Origin: Lepidonotus clava
Lineage: Eukaryota > Annelida > Polychaeta > Phyllodocida > Polynoidae
Direction of reading: 5' to 3'
DNA: 64,000 bases
NCBI GenBank assembly: GCA_936440205.1
Contig: OW387139.1
Coordinates: forward strand, 3,213,596-3,277,595
The notes beneath the pieces were generated by a model. The model did no database searches. It had not been told where the DNA came from and worked only from the letters and a program-made list of their open reading frames with translations. Both the position numbers and the translations under genes were made by a program. Below, one piece after another: positions 1 through 13,164 of this stretch (the stretch's first letter is position 1; each line of letters opens with the position of its first letter).

Positions 1-2640
1 TACTTCAGCTATGCCTTCAGGTATCTCACTGATTTTGTTGAAAAATCTTGCTTATGTTATCTGAAAAATGTCATTGTGAGAAATTTTCAGTAACACAGAC
101 ACTATAGCATCCATAAGAAGTGTGCTCTAGATCTCTGCCCCTACCAGCAGTAAGCAGGATGTGCAGAGTCTGCTGGCTATCCGCCCTGTAATCTACTGAA
201 GCCAGCCACCTCACTCCCAGAGACGAAATCAATGAGCGACAGGAAGGAGGTCCCTGGGACTACAACTAATTGACCTCATGACCTATACCGAATGGCGAAC
301 AGGGCAGTGGCCAACTAATACATCTCACGGTCACAGCCGAATGGGGTTGTCTACATGGATAAAATTATATTTGGTTATAGCTGATATTTGGTTACGTTTG
401 TGAATATGATAGTTATGTTGTTCAAATCAAAATGGTGTAGCCTAAAACTAACTCAAAGGGTTATTGAGATATCAGTTTGAAATATTTGTCTAAAATATAT
501 AAGAACTATTTCTTGAATCAACCTCTGCAGATGGGAACAACTGATAGGTTTCAGGAAACCTCAGTGCCACCTACATGTGTATAAATATTTGACTACATAA
601 TCCCCAAGGTCAACTTCGAACATCAAATTCCGAACAACAAAAGTTTCGGGACTATCGAGATCATCTCCATTTTCTGTGTCACACAGCTGGCATTCGGGAT
701 GACCTAGGCATGGCCTGACAGAATCAGCTTACCAAAGCCAGACAAGATTGACAAATTGGATAGCGGGCAATTTTTGTCGGTTCCTCAAGGATAGGAGTGC
801 GGGAAGACATGTACAACCAACAAAATCTATTTGTGAGAGAGAAAAAACATGTTCCTAAAAACTAGATAATCCTATAGGTCACTGGAGTTGCCTGACAGCC
901 AAATCATGGTGATCCGAAAGGTGGGGCGCTATACTGTTGTACAGCATTGCGGAACATATTTGTTATTGGCAGATCTGATGTTCAATAACCTCTTCTGTGT
1001 TCTCTTATAAATATATATGGGTCCCTTCGAGAATGACCAAAACCATCTAGCATCTTCCTGAACATCTCTGATTTTAGAAAATTAGTCTAAAGTTATATGA
1101 AGGGGTAGATATGGGGGAAAAAGATATTTGGTGTTTCATATTTTGTCTCCTAAACATTTTTCAGATTTGGGGGAGAACTGCCCTCAAGTCATATATGCCC
1201 TACTTCCACATGGCCACATTTAGGAAATCCAAGAAAGTGACAAGTCCATTCAAGCTTTGCCGGCAAAGCAAATGAAACCAAAATTTTCCCCCTCATCTGC
1301 ATCTCTTTCCACCCAGCACCCTTTTACCCTGAGGCGCCCAGGATATAATTGGATCTGTGGGTAACATGAGGAACTGATTGTCCACCTGGGACTGAGCCGG
1401 GCGTTAAGACAACATGCCTACACGGCATTCCGCTGCATCTTAGCCCCGGATCCAGGAAGTTCTCTGTCTGTTTTATTGTATAGAGAAATATGGGATTATT
1501 CCTGATGTTTCTGGTAAGGGATTTCATATGACTTTATATTTTCAAAAATTTTATTAGAATCATATCTCAGGACCAAATTTGGCATATTTCCATTTGTCAC
1601 TTGACATGAAGCCTCTGTGTATGTCTGTGAGAATAAATTACATAAGTTTGAATTTTGGGGAAAGAAAGATAATTTTTTCTTCTTCACACAGGTAACAGTT
1701 ACATTCACTATCCGAAGTGAGTTTGAAAAACTCCAATTTCTCTGGGGCATAATATGGAGAAAACATGAAGTTCCTGACAGTGAAACTGTATCAGAATGCA
1801 CACAAATCAAACTTTGTAATTTGATCAGCAAATGTGCTGAGCCAAGACTCTTGACAAGACCCTTGAGGTGTTGGAGTTGCCAAGCATGGCCACAGTTTGT
1901 GCAGAGTTGGAAACTATGCCCACTTCAGGAATAATGGATGGTTTGCGGCCAAAAAAGACCGATGGTCCGGGAGGGAAAAAGTTGACCGCCATTCGTCAGA
2001 GATCATTACTGGCGTCAGGCACAGCCTATGGGATTGGGGAAGGGCAGGGCTGAAGGGCAGCAAGTGATATGATTGGCTGTGTGGGTTAGGTCATGGTTGG
2101 GGTTTGAATGAGAGCGGATGTTCATAGCGATTCATAGCTTCTCGTCTCCTTTAAGACCATATGTGGTCAAATGAGGTTTACTGCTCTCAGACAAATACTA
2201 GCTCTGAGACAAATACTATCTATTGAACCTTTCTCATGTACAGCCTCCTGTATGACTCACAAAATAATGATTATCTGGTATCCCAAAGGGCATTCACAAG
2301 AAACATCTAGAGGGTAAGCCTATACATGTACAGAGACAAGGCGCTCTCTGAGGGTGGCCGTGCCCCACAGGTCTTTCTCAGCCTGCGTCTTAATGGGACC
2401 TGGTGCCCCAGGGTTGGAGGGTTGAGGAGAAGAGACAACTAATGAGCCCATCAGCAGGCAGGTCAAGTACCCGCTCTGAGCGCCTCTCTCGAATCTCCCG
2501 CACTGCTCACCCCATATTCAGCCTCTGCGGTAATGCTGCACTGACTTCCCTTTCAGACCACACCTGCCCCATAGGTCCAAACAGGTTGGCATAGAGGGGT
2601 CAGCTGGAGGTCAAGTAAAGGTTGGGTGATAGAGGAAAAG
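1..2640. other. Gene-free stretch, presumably APBA intron
   Basis: No exon, repeat family or RNA gene was recognised. Short open frames occur on both strands without coding character. From about 2300 to 2640 the sequence becomes richer in GC and in GGTCA-like words, leading into the satellite that follows. Confidence 0.4.
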
Positions 2641-2869
2641 ACTGAGGTTAGAGGTAAGGTCAAATCAAGGACTAACTATAGAAATTAAGGATTTGAATAG
2701 TTAACTGTTAAACTCAGCTCCAAAAGGATGGTTATATTGAGTTAGGTGAGGTTGGAAGGTTCATAAGAAGGTCAGAAATCAAAGTTAGGTGAAAGTCGGA
2801 TGGTTTGCAAGAAGGCCAGAAATCAAAGTCATTCAGATTTTAAGGTCAAGACGAGGATGCCTTAACTTA

Positions 2870-3320
2870 TAGGTCAAAGAGGGTCAACACTCGTCAGAAG
2901 GGAGGTTATTCTATTAAATGTATAGGCCAAATAATGGTCAAAGGGGAGGTTTTTCTATATAATGTTTAGGTCAATGAAGGTTAAATGATGCTCAGAAGGG
3001 AGGTTATTCCATTATAGTTACAGATAAATGAAGGTCAATTAAAGGTCAGAAGGGGGGTTATTCTATAGAATGTATAGGTCAATGAAGGTTAAATAATAGT
3101 TGGAAGGGAGGTTATTCTATAGAATTTATAGGTCAATGAAGGTCAAATAATGGTCAGAAGGAAGGTTATTCTATAGAATGAATAGGTCAATGAAGGTCAA
3201 ATAATGGTCAGAATGAAGGTTATTCTATTAAGTGTATAGGTCAATGAAGGTCAAATAATAGTTACAGTTAAATAAAGGTCAAATAATGGTGAGAAGGGAG
3301 GTTATTCTATATGTAGGGAA
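2870..3320 (+). repeat. 54-bp minisatellite carrying AGGTCA direct repeats
   Basis: About eight diverged units share AGGTCAATGAAGGTCAAA, then TAATGGTCAGAAGG, then AGGTTATTCTATAGAATG. Exact 54-bp spacing is seen between units starting at 3076, 3130, 3184 and 3238. The last three each contain AGGTCA-ATGA-AGGTCA, two half-sites spaced by four (DR4). Looser relatives of the unit reach back to about 2750. Confidence 0.85.
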
Positions 3321-3514
3321 AGACCATGACCTTGTTTTATAGAGAGGAACAGACATTGCGATGTGATTGTCAGCCTCCTCTGGCCCTCTTCCTGCTTCCC
3401 GACCCCACACAGGAGATCGATGGTGGCTCCCTCCAGTGGCCAGCAGGGTAATCACTTTGTTACTGTCTGGCGGCTGCTGATTTCTGATTTCCACTTTTTA
3501 CTGGTCCTCTTTTT

Positions 3515-3640
3515 ATGGCCCCACTTGCGCAATGCAGGCAGCATCCCATGGGGAGCGAGACCACATATGTTGAGGCCTGCCGATGGGCCCCTCGTGAGTT
3601 GGCAGACTCACAAGATGGACTTCTTGCGGCAGAGGCACAG
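3515..3640 (+). CDS. Possible first coding exon, unknown gene (weak)
   Basis: An ATG opens a 42-codon frame, MAPLAQCRQHPMGSETTYVE, ACRWAPRELADSQDGLLAAE and AQ, that ends exactly at a strong donor CAG|GTAAGC. Read-through reaches a stop five codons later. Composition is richer in GC than its surroundings and the peptide looks protein-like, but I recognise no family and see no partner exon downstream. The lower-complexity 54-bp satellite lies about 200 bp upstream and a tandem duplication begins right after the donor. It could equally be chance. Confidence 0.22.
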
Positions 3641-3653
3641 GTAAGCTGGTTGG

Positions 3654-4130
3654 TGTAGGACTTGTACACTAGTAGCAGATATTATATTCCCAAACATATT
3701 GATAACAAATTTCCTTTGTGCCTGTAGCAGCTCTGCCTTTCTATGCAAGACCATATATTTTACTTTGTCCATCAAGACAAGGTCAAAAAGAATTAGGCAA
3801 TCATGTTTGAAGTGATGAAGAGTCAACAACAACAATATTATATTACTATGCATCCTTCTACATATAAGTGAAGTTCAGAGCCTCCTGATTACCTTATTTT
3901 CTGTAGGACTAGCACACTAGAGCAGACATTATACTAGGTAACATGTTGATGATACATTGCCTATTGCAGGACTGTCTTTCTATGCATGAGTATATATTTC
4001 ACTTTGTCCATCAAGACAATGTCAAAAAACATTAGACAACCATGTTTAAAATGATAAAGAGTCAACAAAAATAATGTCATATTATTATGCACCCTCATAC
4101 ATATAAGCGATGTTCAGAGCCACACCTTCC
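3654..4130 (+). repeat. Diverged tandem duplication, 248-bp unit, two copies
   Basis: TGTAGGACTTGTACACTAG at 3654 recurs as TGTAGGACTAGCACACTAG at 3902. The order of later blocks (CTTTGTCCATCAAGACAA, GTCAAAAA, AGAGTCAACAA, ACATATAAG) is kept in both copies. Many substitutions and small indels show it is old. Confidence 0.85.
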
Positions 4131-4149
4131 TGATTGTTTTCCTCGCTCG

Positions 4150-7100
4150 GAATATTATAACAAATGAAAAAGCTACTTCCGATGGAGGTCCAAATGTGTG
4201 CAGTTTAACATCTAGCTTTCTAAGGAAAATATTTTCAGTGAATCTGTTAATTATGATCATTGTTTCTCTATTTGTCGTTTGCTTAAAAGCTTCATGTCTA
4301 CCTTATGGACATGCCAATCAACTTTGAGACCAAGATCAGTTCATTCTCTTCAGTTCATTTCATTGAGTGTCCCCCAATTCCACCATCTCCCATCTACCTG
4401 AGAGGGGATAGGAAAGCCAAGCAGACAAAGATCCACCCTACCCTCCAAATAAAGTAACAACCATGTCTGTGGGCATGATGAGGAGAGGCTACTTTCTGCA
4501 ATCACAACTTCAGAGGCAGACAGGCGTGAGTGGGCTAGCAGACAGGCTACAGCGGCCGATGTCGCCGGCCGCAGCTGATTTACCTGGCTGAACATCCAGC
4601 TGACATTTCATGGCGGTGCGTAGGAAGGCGTCTCAGTGTCGGTTATTATCCATACACTTAGTGCTGTGTCCTTCCTGTAAGGGTCTCTTCTGTCAATTTC
4701 CTGTTATACTCATGGTGTGTAAAGGTATCCTTTTGATGTGAATTTGGAAACTAGTGCTCAAAAAGCTAGTTAAGTTTCTTGGTTTGAACCATTTCCAGTA
4801 AGTCTTATCTTAATCAAGGAGTAATTCTCAGGCCTGCCACAACCCAACACTGCGATTTAGTTGCTCTAAGGTCACATTCCACCACCAAGTTCCGGTACGA
4901 ATACCACCGTTGGCTGTTACAAATGGCACCTACTTTTTTCACTGCAGCAATTTTGGTCTGGGGGATATGGTAATTTTTGTTTCTCTTTCAATTTACCATT
5001 TTATTATGACATGTGTTATTTTTCCTGGAGAAATTATCCATTTTCACATGACACTGACCTTTATATTACCATATGGACAGGTGACTTGTAGGCAAATTTT
5101 GTCATTTCTGTGAACAAGAACAATGGGATAAAAAAGATGGTTCCCATGGGAGCCCAAGGAGAAAGAGCTTGGCATTTAATTTCAACTTCTGCAAGTTCTA
5201 CAAATAACTCACTTTCTTTCACATGACTGGAATTTACAGCATTGTGTCAAGAATCTTTCATTTCCTTGAAAGACGATTATCATTTAAGATTACTCCCCGT
5301 CAAGCTCTCGTTAAAACAGACCCACGTTCTGTTCGGTAACAGCTTGGATACAACGCGTGGTCCTGGCCATCTACTCATTAAAGTCGGAAAGGCAATCGCC
5401 TAACGAGAACATGCCAATCACATGCCACCGACATGCCAGTCTGCTTCACAGGAAAAAATTAGATAATGACCGAAAACAGGAAATAATGACTGGAATTAGG
5501 TTATTCACACCGCGCTGCTTTGTTTTAGCTCTGCCTGAAACATCCCACCTGTGACAATTGGTGTGCATCATAATGAACAGAAATGTTTCAACTGTAACTG
5601 TAGTAGCTCCTATAACCGATCTAACCTCAATCATATTCTGTGAAAGGTGATATTCAGTTTGTTATTGTTATACATTGATGAAAATACCATTTTGGAGACT
5701 TTTCAATCTAACACTAAAACCAAATGTTAAACCCAGGAACACCAGAATTAGATCCCAACTCCAATGTTCTCCTAGTAGACAAATATTTATCAAGAATGAA
5801 TTGTATTACATCATCATATTTCTCGTCAAATTTTAGCGTGTTTGTTCAGTCTAACATATGTCATAAAGATTTCATTAAATCATTGTCACGCTGAGTCGAA
5901 ACAACATAAGGGCTTTAAATTTCCATAAGCCTTTTAGGCGAGTGAATTGAGGGGAAGTCAAGGGTAGGGTAATACCTGATGTAAGGTGCTGAGACAGGTA
6001 GCTGATAAAGCACCACGACAACAGGGGGGTGTCATCTGATGCCTGCCGATTGTGTTATCTTTACGCCTTCTCACTTCTCCTCTACAAGCCGCTTTTTGAA
6101 AGAACTTGCTCATAATGACAATAACCTATTCATGATGTCCGAACTGAAAGCATGACGGATAGGTTTTAGTATTTCTTTGAATGCTCCAACAAGGTTTTTG
6201 TTCCTTTCGGGAGTTGCTTTGTTCTGATGTTGTTAGTGAAGAAAAGATTTTTTTAATACACTGTAGTAGAAACACGAAAGGATGTTATAGCTGTATATGA
6301 AAAGAGGGATCTGACGTGGATCAGATGATGGATGGCGTATGCTTGTTATATCCTCAACGCTTCACGGAGCTGAATGTCATGAAGGCATGCCACAAGCCTG
6401 CCTTGCAATAATTCCTTTGTCCATAGTATCAAAGGAAATATATAATATATGGAAATAAGGATGACGATGGGGCTTATATGAAGTGATTCATACGTGCTTA
6501 TGGTCCTATCATTAACTCATCATTTGTCATGGGGAATTTTTATGTTGAGCGCATTAATATGTCTGCTAAAACATATATAAAACTGTATAAGTGTAAAAAA
6601 CAACCTTCTTGGTAGATTGATGAATTTATTCTCATTGATGTCTTTGTTATTGTGGATGACTAAAAGAGTGTGGTATGTGAAATGAAATTTGAAATGAATA
6701 GATAATTCATGCATATAGGGTAAGGTTTTCCTTAGATCACCTGCATCTATGATTATACCCACAATAGCATGTGGACACTGAAAATTCAGATCCCTTAAAG
6801 GCTTTATTTTATATATGAATTACATGTTTATCCTGTTGTGTCCTTCTGTTTCAAAATTAATGTAACAGCTTATTCTGTTTTCAAGGCCAATCTTTAACAG
6901 AAAAAGGCAGATATTTCCGCAACCTACCAGCAGTCACATTGTGATGCATAATACACCGCGACACCAAACCCGCACATAATGTCAAACAAAAGGCAGAGCG
7001 AGTGAAGCCATATCGCACGAGTGACAAAAATAGCGATTCTCTCCCATGGAAATCGGAGGATAATTACAAGGGCTGCTTAATTCCAGCAGATAGGTGCCCC

Positions 7101-7620
7101 CGAAGGAGAAGCGGCAGAAGCCCGTTAATGACTAGAAGTCATGTCCCCATAGGGGCCATTGTCTGAGCTGCTCACAGCCTAATGACTGCGCGCGGATAAG
7201 CAGGTGAGACGCTCGTAATACTGACATAACAAAGAAGGTATGGGAGTAGGTGCGCGTCTGATAGGCTAAAGCACAGTGGGATGTTATTACTCAGTGCGAC
7301 ATCAATTGGCACTTGATAGGGTAGGTTATCAAAGAGGAATGATGAGAGAAAGTGTGACATTTCTTTAGCCATTACAGACTTTGTAGGATTTATAAATACA
7401 TATGAACATGATGATGCTAAGTTAATGGTGCTCAGGGAAAGCTGCTGCAAAGATAATTATGGGAAATGTATTTGTCTCACTTCTTATGATTTGTCTTATT
7501 TCCAATATATATGACACTAAAATGCCTATACTGAATGTCTCAGTAGTATTGTGAATTTCTCACTAGTAGATCATGTTGAACTTATATGTAAGAGGTCTTG
7601 GAGTTTTTTGCTGAACGTTT
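4150..7620. other. Gene-free stretch
   Basis: No gene or repeat family was recognised. The part at 6900-7210 is richer in GC and holds many TAAT and GATAA words, a texture common in conserved non-coding elements. That cannot be judged from one sequence. Confidence 0.35.
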
Positions 7621-7622
7621 CT

Positions 7623-8349
7623 TTAAGGATAGACCCCAGTGATGGGGGTGTGAATGGCGGGGCTGCCTTTAACCATAATAATCATATTTGCTTCCTTTAG
7701 TAATATTAAATGGAAGACATCATCAGGCACTCAATAAATAATATTTTCTATTGATATGATGTATATGAAAATCTGTATAACAGTAGCTCTGTAAATGGGT
7801 TGCCAAACTGAAAGTCATGATATTCTCATTTATTTTTTTAACATTAATATCTCAGTTAATATTCAATTCAAAACTTTGAAACTTTTGGCATATCTTCTTG
7901 GGAGATAGATGGAGGGAACCGTGTCTCAGAATATTGATATAGGCCCTAGTTCCAATTTTATGAAATGTAGAAAATGGTATTACAAAAAAAATCGTTATAA
8001 ATTACCCGTTTTTCGCCGTTTTTGGTTATAAAATAAAATCTAATGGCTTAATACAAAAAATCTGAGGCACGGTTCCCTGCCTACAGATGTTCTGAGGATG
8101 TGTACAAAATTGTATAGGTATCAGGCTAATATTAACCAAGATATTGATGTTCAAAAAATAAAAGTTAAAAAATCAGTTTTTATTTTATGAAATCCGGAAT
8201 TTCAGGTACATTATAACCTTGTATTTATCACTAGATAGAGAAAAATCTAAGCTTTGATATGATGTATAGCACGTTATGATCAGAACTTTAATAGCAGAAT
8301 TATTGATGCTTTCCTGAATAGGTGCCTCATCACTGGGATCTATCCTTAA
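7623..8349. mobile_element. TTAA-flanked foldback element, about 720 bp
   Basis: TTAA at 7623-7626 precedes GGATAGACCCCAGTGAT. At the other end ATCACTGGGATCTATCC at 8329-8345 is followed by TTAA. The 17-bp termini are inverted with one mismatch, and the flanking TTAA duplicates fit the target site of piggyBac-type transposons. There is no transposase reading frame, so it is non-autonomous. It contains a second inverted-repeat structure at 7914-8077. Confidence 0.75.
7914..8077. mobile_element. Nested palindromic element, 164 bp
   Basis: GGGAACCGTGTCTCAGA opens and TCTGAGGCACGGTTCCC closes this segment, 17-bp inverted ends with one mismatch. It lies inside the TTAA element. It is either a younger MITE inserted into it or part of its own secondary structure. 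No clear target duplication was seen. Confidence 0.55.
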
Positions 8350-10670
8350 GAGAGAAATTCAATTTGTTCTGGCCTGTAATTATCATGAAGAGAAGAGCCA
8401 ATTAATGCAAAGGTATTGCTTGGTGAATTTATTTGTATTGCTTCTTGGCACCGAATCATTCTAACTGATTGAACAATCAAGGACACTTGCCCAAATTAAT
8501 TTGTATTTCTTTATCTGTGACTGGTAATGTCAATAACTGCCTTCGAACCCCCAAATTCATTAGGTATGTATCATATCTCAACATTTCAAAAAACGCTTTG
8601 AATTACTCAATTTTTCTCGAGATGGTAGACCCATATACTTCCAAAACATCTGCAGGTCTTACCCTCATATTCTATTAATATGCAGGCCTAGAAGTTGCAA
8701 TGGATTAAAAAACTCTCATTAATATCGAGAAGGGCGCAATCTCTGTATAAGACTTGCAAATGAAGCAATCGGTTACGACCCCATATCTCTGTGGGCTGGG
8801 GCCCAAGTAAATGCTCTTAATTACTTGCATCCTTATACCTCTTGCTATTTCTTATGGATAATTAAATGTGAGGTCCTCAAGCTTGGATAAGTGACATATA
8901 ACTGCTCTTTCTCTCCTCCTAATGAGAAAGTTTTATTACTTTCTTTTGGCAATTAATTAAATTTATCACAATTAGTACTTAGAATACTGCGTGGGCAGGG
9001 GATGTAAACTTGCGACTTTCCTTTTTCCTCCAAATCCTTTTACTTTTGGGAATGAAATATTATAAAGTTGAGACTTTAATTTCTTATTCCCTCAAAATCA
9101 CTTTAAATTACTTGTTTATTTTTTTCAGTGCATAGCGATATGAGTTGAAACTGAATGAAAAAAAAACCGAACGACAGCTCTACCCACACATCATAAGGGG
9201 ACTGGGTGCGAGTATACTGGTCCCTTGGAGTGGCTTCCCTATGGCTTCTCCGCAGATTGGCGCCATTCGACAGAAGCCACATGTGGCTTCGTGGACCCTC
9301 GTGTATACATAATAAATGGATGGCAGGAAAATGGGCCCCTCCTAATCGTATTACACTGTAACACGATTTACCTCACACCAACTGATTTTGCAGCGGGTTC
9401 CGGGGGCGCTGCGACTCGAGCGACGAGAGGACATCTGCTACACTGGGTAATGGGTAATCAGCCCACTATGTAAGCAAGGCACCCCTTGGCTGAAATAATA
9501 TACAGCGCGCCTCGGTGAAATATAATCAGATTATTCCATCTAAATGAATTGCTAAAAAGGCCCCACAAATAGAGGCCTCGTTGTTCTTGGTGAAACGCAT
9601 ACATTTAAACTGCAGTCAGGTAAAAAATAATACTATGTTCGTTCCGCGTGATTTATATGCTGAGGTACAATTCTAAGTGCTATCTCTGTGTCAGCAATAT
9701 CTTACGCCTCGGCAACTGGTGAGCATATGATTCAAGAATAAAAGAAGATAAAAATTATTTCAATTACATTTTGGGTGACCGCCAACATCAATTACACCGA
9801 TTCATATCCCTATCACATGCAACATTACATCTACATCTGAGGCAGTCCCTAAATCAGTTTTGTCGTATGTTAAACCTGTAAAGTGCATCAGCATGAGGTT
9901 AAATAAACAGAGCAACCAAGTAATTCACTTAAAACTGAATCTCTGATAACAGAGTGGAGCATAAAACCTTTCTCTGATAGAACCCATGACAATAAAATTA
10001 ACTGATAAGAAAATTGTGGAGGCTGAGTCCTATGAGTCTTGATAACCCAAATAAAAGCTCAGGCCAAGTACCCTGCTGGTCTTTGATCTGGACAAGGTCC
10101 ACTTGTGGTATCCCTCGAGCCCTGTTGTGTCTCACGGAGGCCAGCTGAGACCAGGACTGTATGGACTCATTGTGTATGGCTCACAGACTGCCGCCCCGAA
10201 ATGACTTGTTTGTAGGCTGGAACAGTAATCAAGGGACAGGCGAGGGACTGGGTGAGGGACCAGGCAAGGGGGTCTGGTGAGGGAGTGGCCGAGGGGCCGG
10301 ACGACGTGCACTAATAGTCCAGAACAGCCTTTTGAACCTTTGTCATTGAAAAGGCGTTATCACTTAAAGTATGATTTAAATCTGAATAAGCAGAAATAGG
10401 ATTATGGACATTTCTATTCCTGAGACCTGTATGAAGCACTGAAAGATATAACTAACTTTTCATGTCTTAAACAGTTTTTGATAGAATGAGATTATTATTT
10501 TTGATTGATATCTCTATATCTGAAGGGACTGTTACCTATATACACATATTGGAGATTCCTCTATCTGCCTGGCCTGATATAGAGATGGGATTTATATGGA
10601 GAAGCACAAATATTTCTTGACTTTCTGACCCCTTTAGGTTAATTGAAGGCCTTAAGTGTACATATGTACT
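8350..10670. other. Gene-free stretch
   Basis: No gene was recognised. An 18-bp perfect palindrome, GAAGCCACATGTGGCTTC, lies at 9273-9290 within a GC-richer patch (about 9180-9470). Confidence 0.35.
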
Positions 10671-10928
10671 CAGAGATGCCACTCTTCAAACATGAAAAAT
10701 ACGGAACACCATTTCCGTATTTTAATACGGAAACGACTAAGGTAGTCTATTCTTCTGTATTAAAGGTCTGATACTGAAACAAATCATATGTATATGAAAT
10801 GTAATATATACTTAGTCTTTGTAACCTGAAATTTAATTTTTAAAAAAGGATTTTCCTTCCAAAATCTTGAAACTGGTCAAAGAAAAAAATACGGAAATCC
10901 GTATTTATACGGAAAAGTGGCATCTCTG
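10671..10928. mobile_element. MITE with CAGAGATGCCACT termini, hAT-like
   Basis: The ends CAGAGATGCCACT and AGTGGCATCTCTG are perfect 13-bp inverted repeats. GTACT flanks both sides (10666-10670 and 10929-10933) as a short target duplication. Subterminal repeats of ATACGGAA and TTCCGTATT occur near both ends. The CAGRG start is typical of hAT elements, although those usually give 8-bp duplications. Confidence 0.8.
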
Positions 10929-10933
10929 GTACT

Positions 10934-12180
10934 TCTTATTCATTCTGCTATCTAGCCATGTTCCTAAAATGATCGCTTAATTTGAATGATAGTTCCCTTT
11001 GGCAGATGGACTCAATCTAGGATGTCCCTTTACAAACAAAAATGCAGAATATATTGAATTAATTTATGAGCTCCAGGCAGCTGGTGTACAAATCAGTTTC
11101 CTTTTGCCAGCCATAGGGCTCTATTGCTTCAGGGTTTCGGGTAGAAAAGCCAGTGGTGCTACATTATTCAACACAGGACCTGCTCCACCTTAGACCCTTC
11201 TGTATGACAAAGAGACATCTACTTAACATCCAACCCAGGTTTTTATTAATGATGAAAAGAAATTTGGATACATGGGTAAAACCAGGATCTTAGACCCTCT
11301 GTTTTTTTTCTATTCACCCACCTTTCTTTTATCAGATTCTTTTACATCTGATGTTCCAAGAGGTAAAATATCCCCCCTTTTGAACTGCACACTCGTTCCC
11401 GAACCCCATTAGCCTGCAAACTCTAACACCGCAGGGACCGACCCATCCCCTGCCATAAGCCGCTTGCTTCAGACACAAAAAGCGGGCTCTCCACCTTTCA
11501 CACAACCTTTTTGTCAGACATGGACCTTGCCTGTGGCCTCACTGCATTCAGGTTTCGTTGATACTGGAGGTCGGGGAGCGGGTCCCTTCAATCTCGTCCT
11601 GAACAGGACACATTTTTTCCCTACACCGAGCAACCTTGACTCAAATGACAGATGCCTCTACACACCCTGCTCTCTGATTGGGAGCTGGGTGAAGGCCCTT
11701 ACCTTTACTCTGTTCCGACAACCTTCACATTTCTGTTTGATATTTCAGCTTTTCCCCCAACAGTTTCAATGAGATTTTTTTGTTAGCGCTTTGATGTGCT
11801 GCTGCTATACTATAGGACTTTGGTTAAATATATAAGAAAACATCTGACAGAGTAAGTAGCTCCTGGCATTAGGAAATAATGTGTATAAGTTTTATCATTG
11901 AATCTATACTACTGTCAGTGCAAAAACAAGAGATATACTGTGTGCCATAGAAAAGTATACCATTCTGAAGAACACTCTTCTAATTCAATGTCTATTTTCT
12001 TATGTGTTCAATGACATATCTGTACAGTGAGCTGTTGACTTTCTGGGAAGGCTTTCATGAAGATGGAAATAATTCACGACAAAGTAGCTCAAAGACACGT
12101 CTCTGTCTGTTAGTCTGAATTTCTAATGAGCCGAGTGAATAGCGGGCTGGAATAACCTGACCACAGGGAAGTGCACAGAG
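10934..12180. other. Gene-free stretch
   Basis: Nothing recognised. A 102-codon open frame on the plus strand (11464-11772) has no recognisable domain and no coding-like conservation of pattern. Confidence 0.35.
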
Positions 12181-12400
12181 GTTGTTTGTTTTGTCGGTGT
12201 AGTTTAACATCCAGCCAACCTTCCAAGGCTCTTTCCAGACTGTACTAGGTAATACCTTTCAGCTTTAGGAGATCGTACGTGTGACATGATTTAGGTTAAA
12301 CTTGTCACTGGGATCAATACCCTACTCCATTAACGAGCAGTGGCTAGGAAGTTTTTATGTGCAATGTCCCATAGAAAGGGCATCACACACCTGGCCTTTG
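12181..12400 (-). repeat. SINE-like dispersed repeat, family A, copy 1
   Basis: It shares AGTTTAACATCCAGCCAACC, TTCCAGACTG, AATACCTTTCAG and GGGATCAATACCCTA with the copy at 57233-57440, in the same orientation. On the minus strand it runs from a GGTATTGATCCC B-box-like word to GTTAAACTACA and a (CAAA)-like tail, which suggests a tRNA-derived SINE. Confidence 0.65.
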
Positions 12401-13164
12401 ATGATCCTGTGGGGGGCACAGGGTGAGCACAGAGCACTGCCAGGATGAGGGTATAAAGGAAACCTACCTTTTGGTTACATAATACAGTGTAAGTTATTCC
12501 AACCCCCTGAACATTCAAGGTCAAACTCATATAAACTATATGGTACACAAATCGGAGCTTGTTCAAACAGCCAATACTAGTGACCAAAATGCAATCCAAT
12601 CAAACGGGAGCTTGAAACAGCTTTCCTGCAGGCAAATTATGTACAAAGAGCAAATCACTTCTTTTTAAAGATTGAGCGGTGGGTAGATGCAGAAATATAT
12701 ATGCATTCTCCATATAAACTTGAATTTTCTGGATGAATTTACATCTATCTACAATTGATTTTATCCCCAACAGCAATTAAACTGCAGATAAGCATATGTA
12801 TACTTATATGGCAGTCAGATGAAGTAAGCTTAAGCCGAATTACAAAGAGTCACAAAGTCAAACTGATGGAGCTTTTTAGGTCAAGGCCAGAAGCGGCTTA
12901 TCCTCATTACGGAGAAGCTTCTAGGGCGAAGGGTTTGTTTGTCATCCTGCTACAAACCCCCACATCCAGCCTCTCAAACTGACTGTCTGGGAAAGTAATG
13001 TGTAGTCAAAATCAATAGCTACAAGGCCTTTCAAGTACCTCTTCTTATTACAAAGGCCAGAGATGCCTTAATGACACTGGAGTTAAGTCTAGGTGCTATG
13101 GGAGGAGGTGACTCTTGATGGCATCACTTATATGGAAGTGAGTAATGGATGCTGTAAGCCGTTT

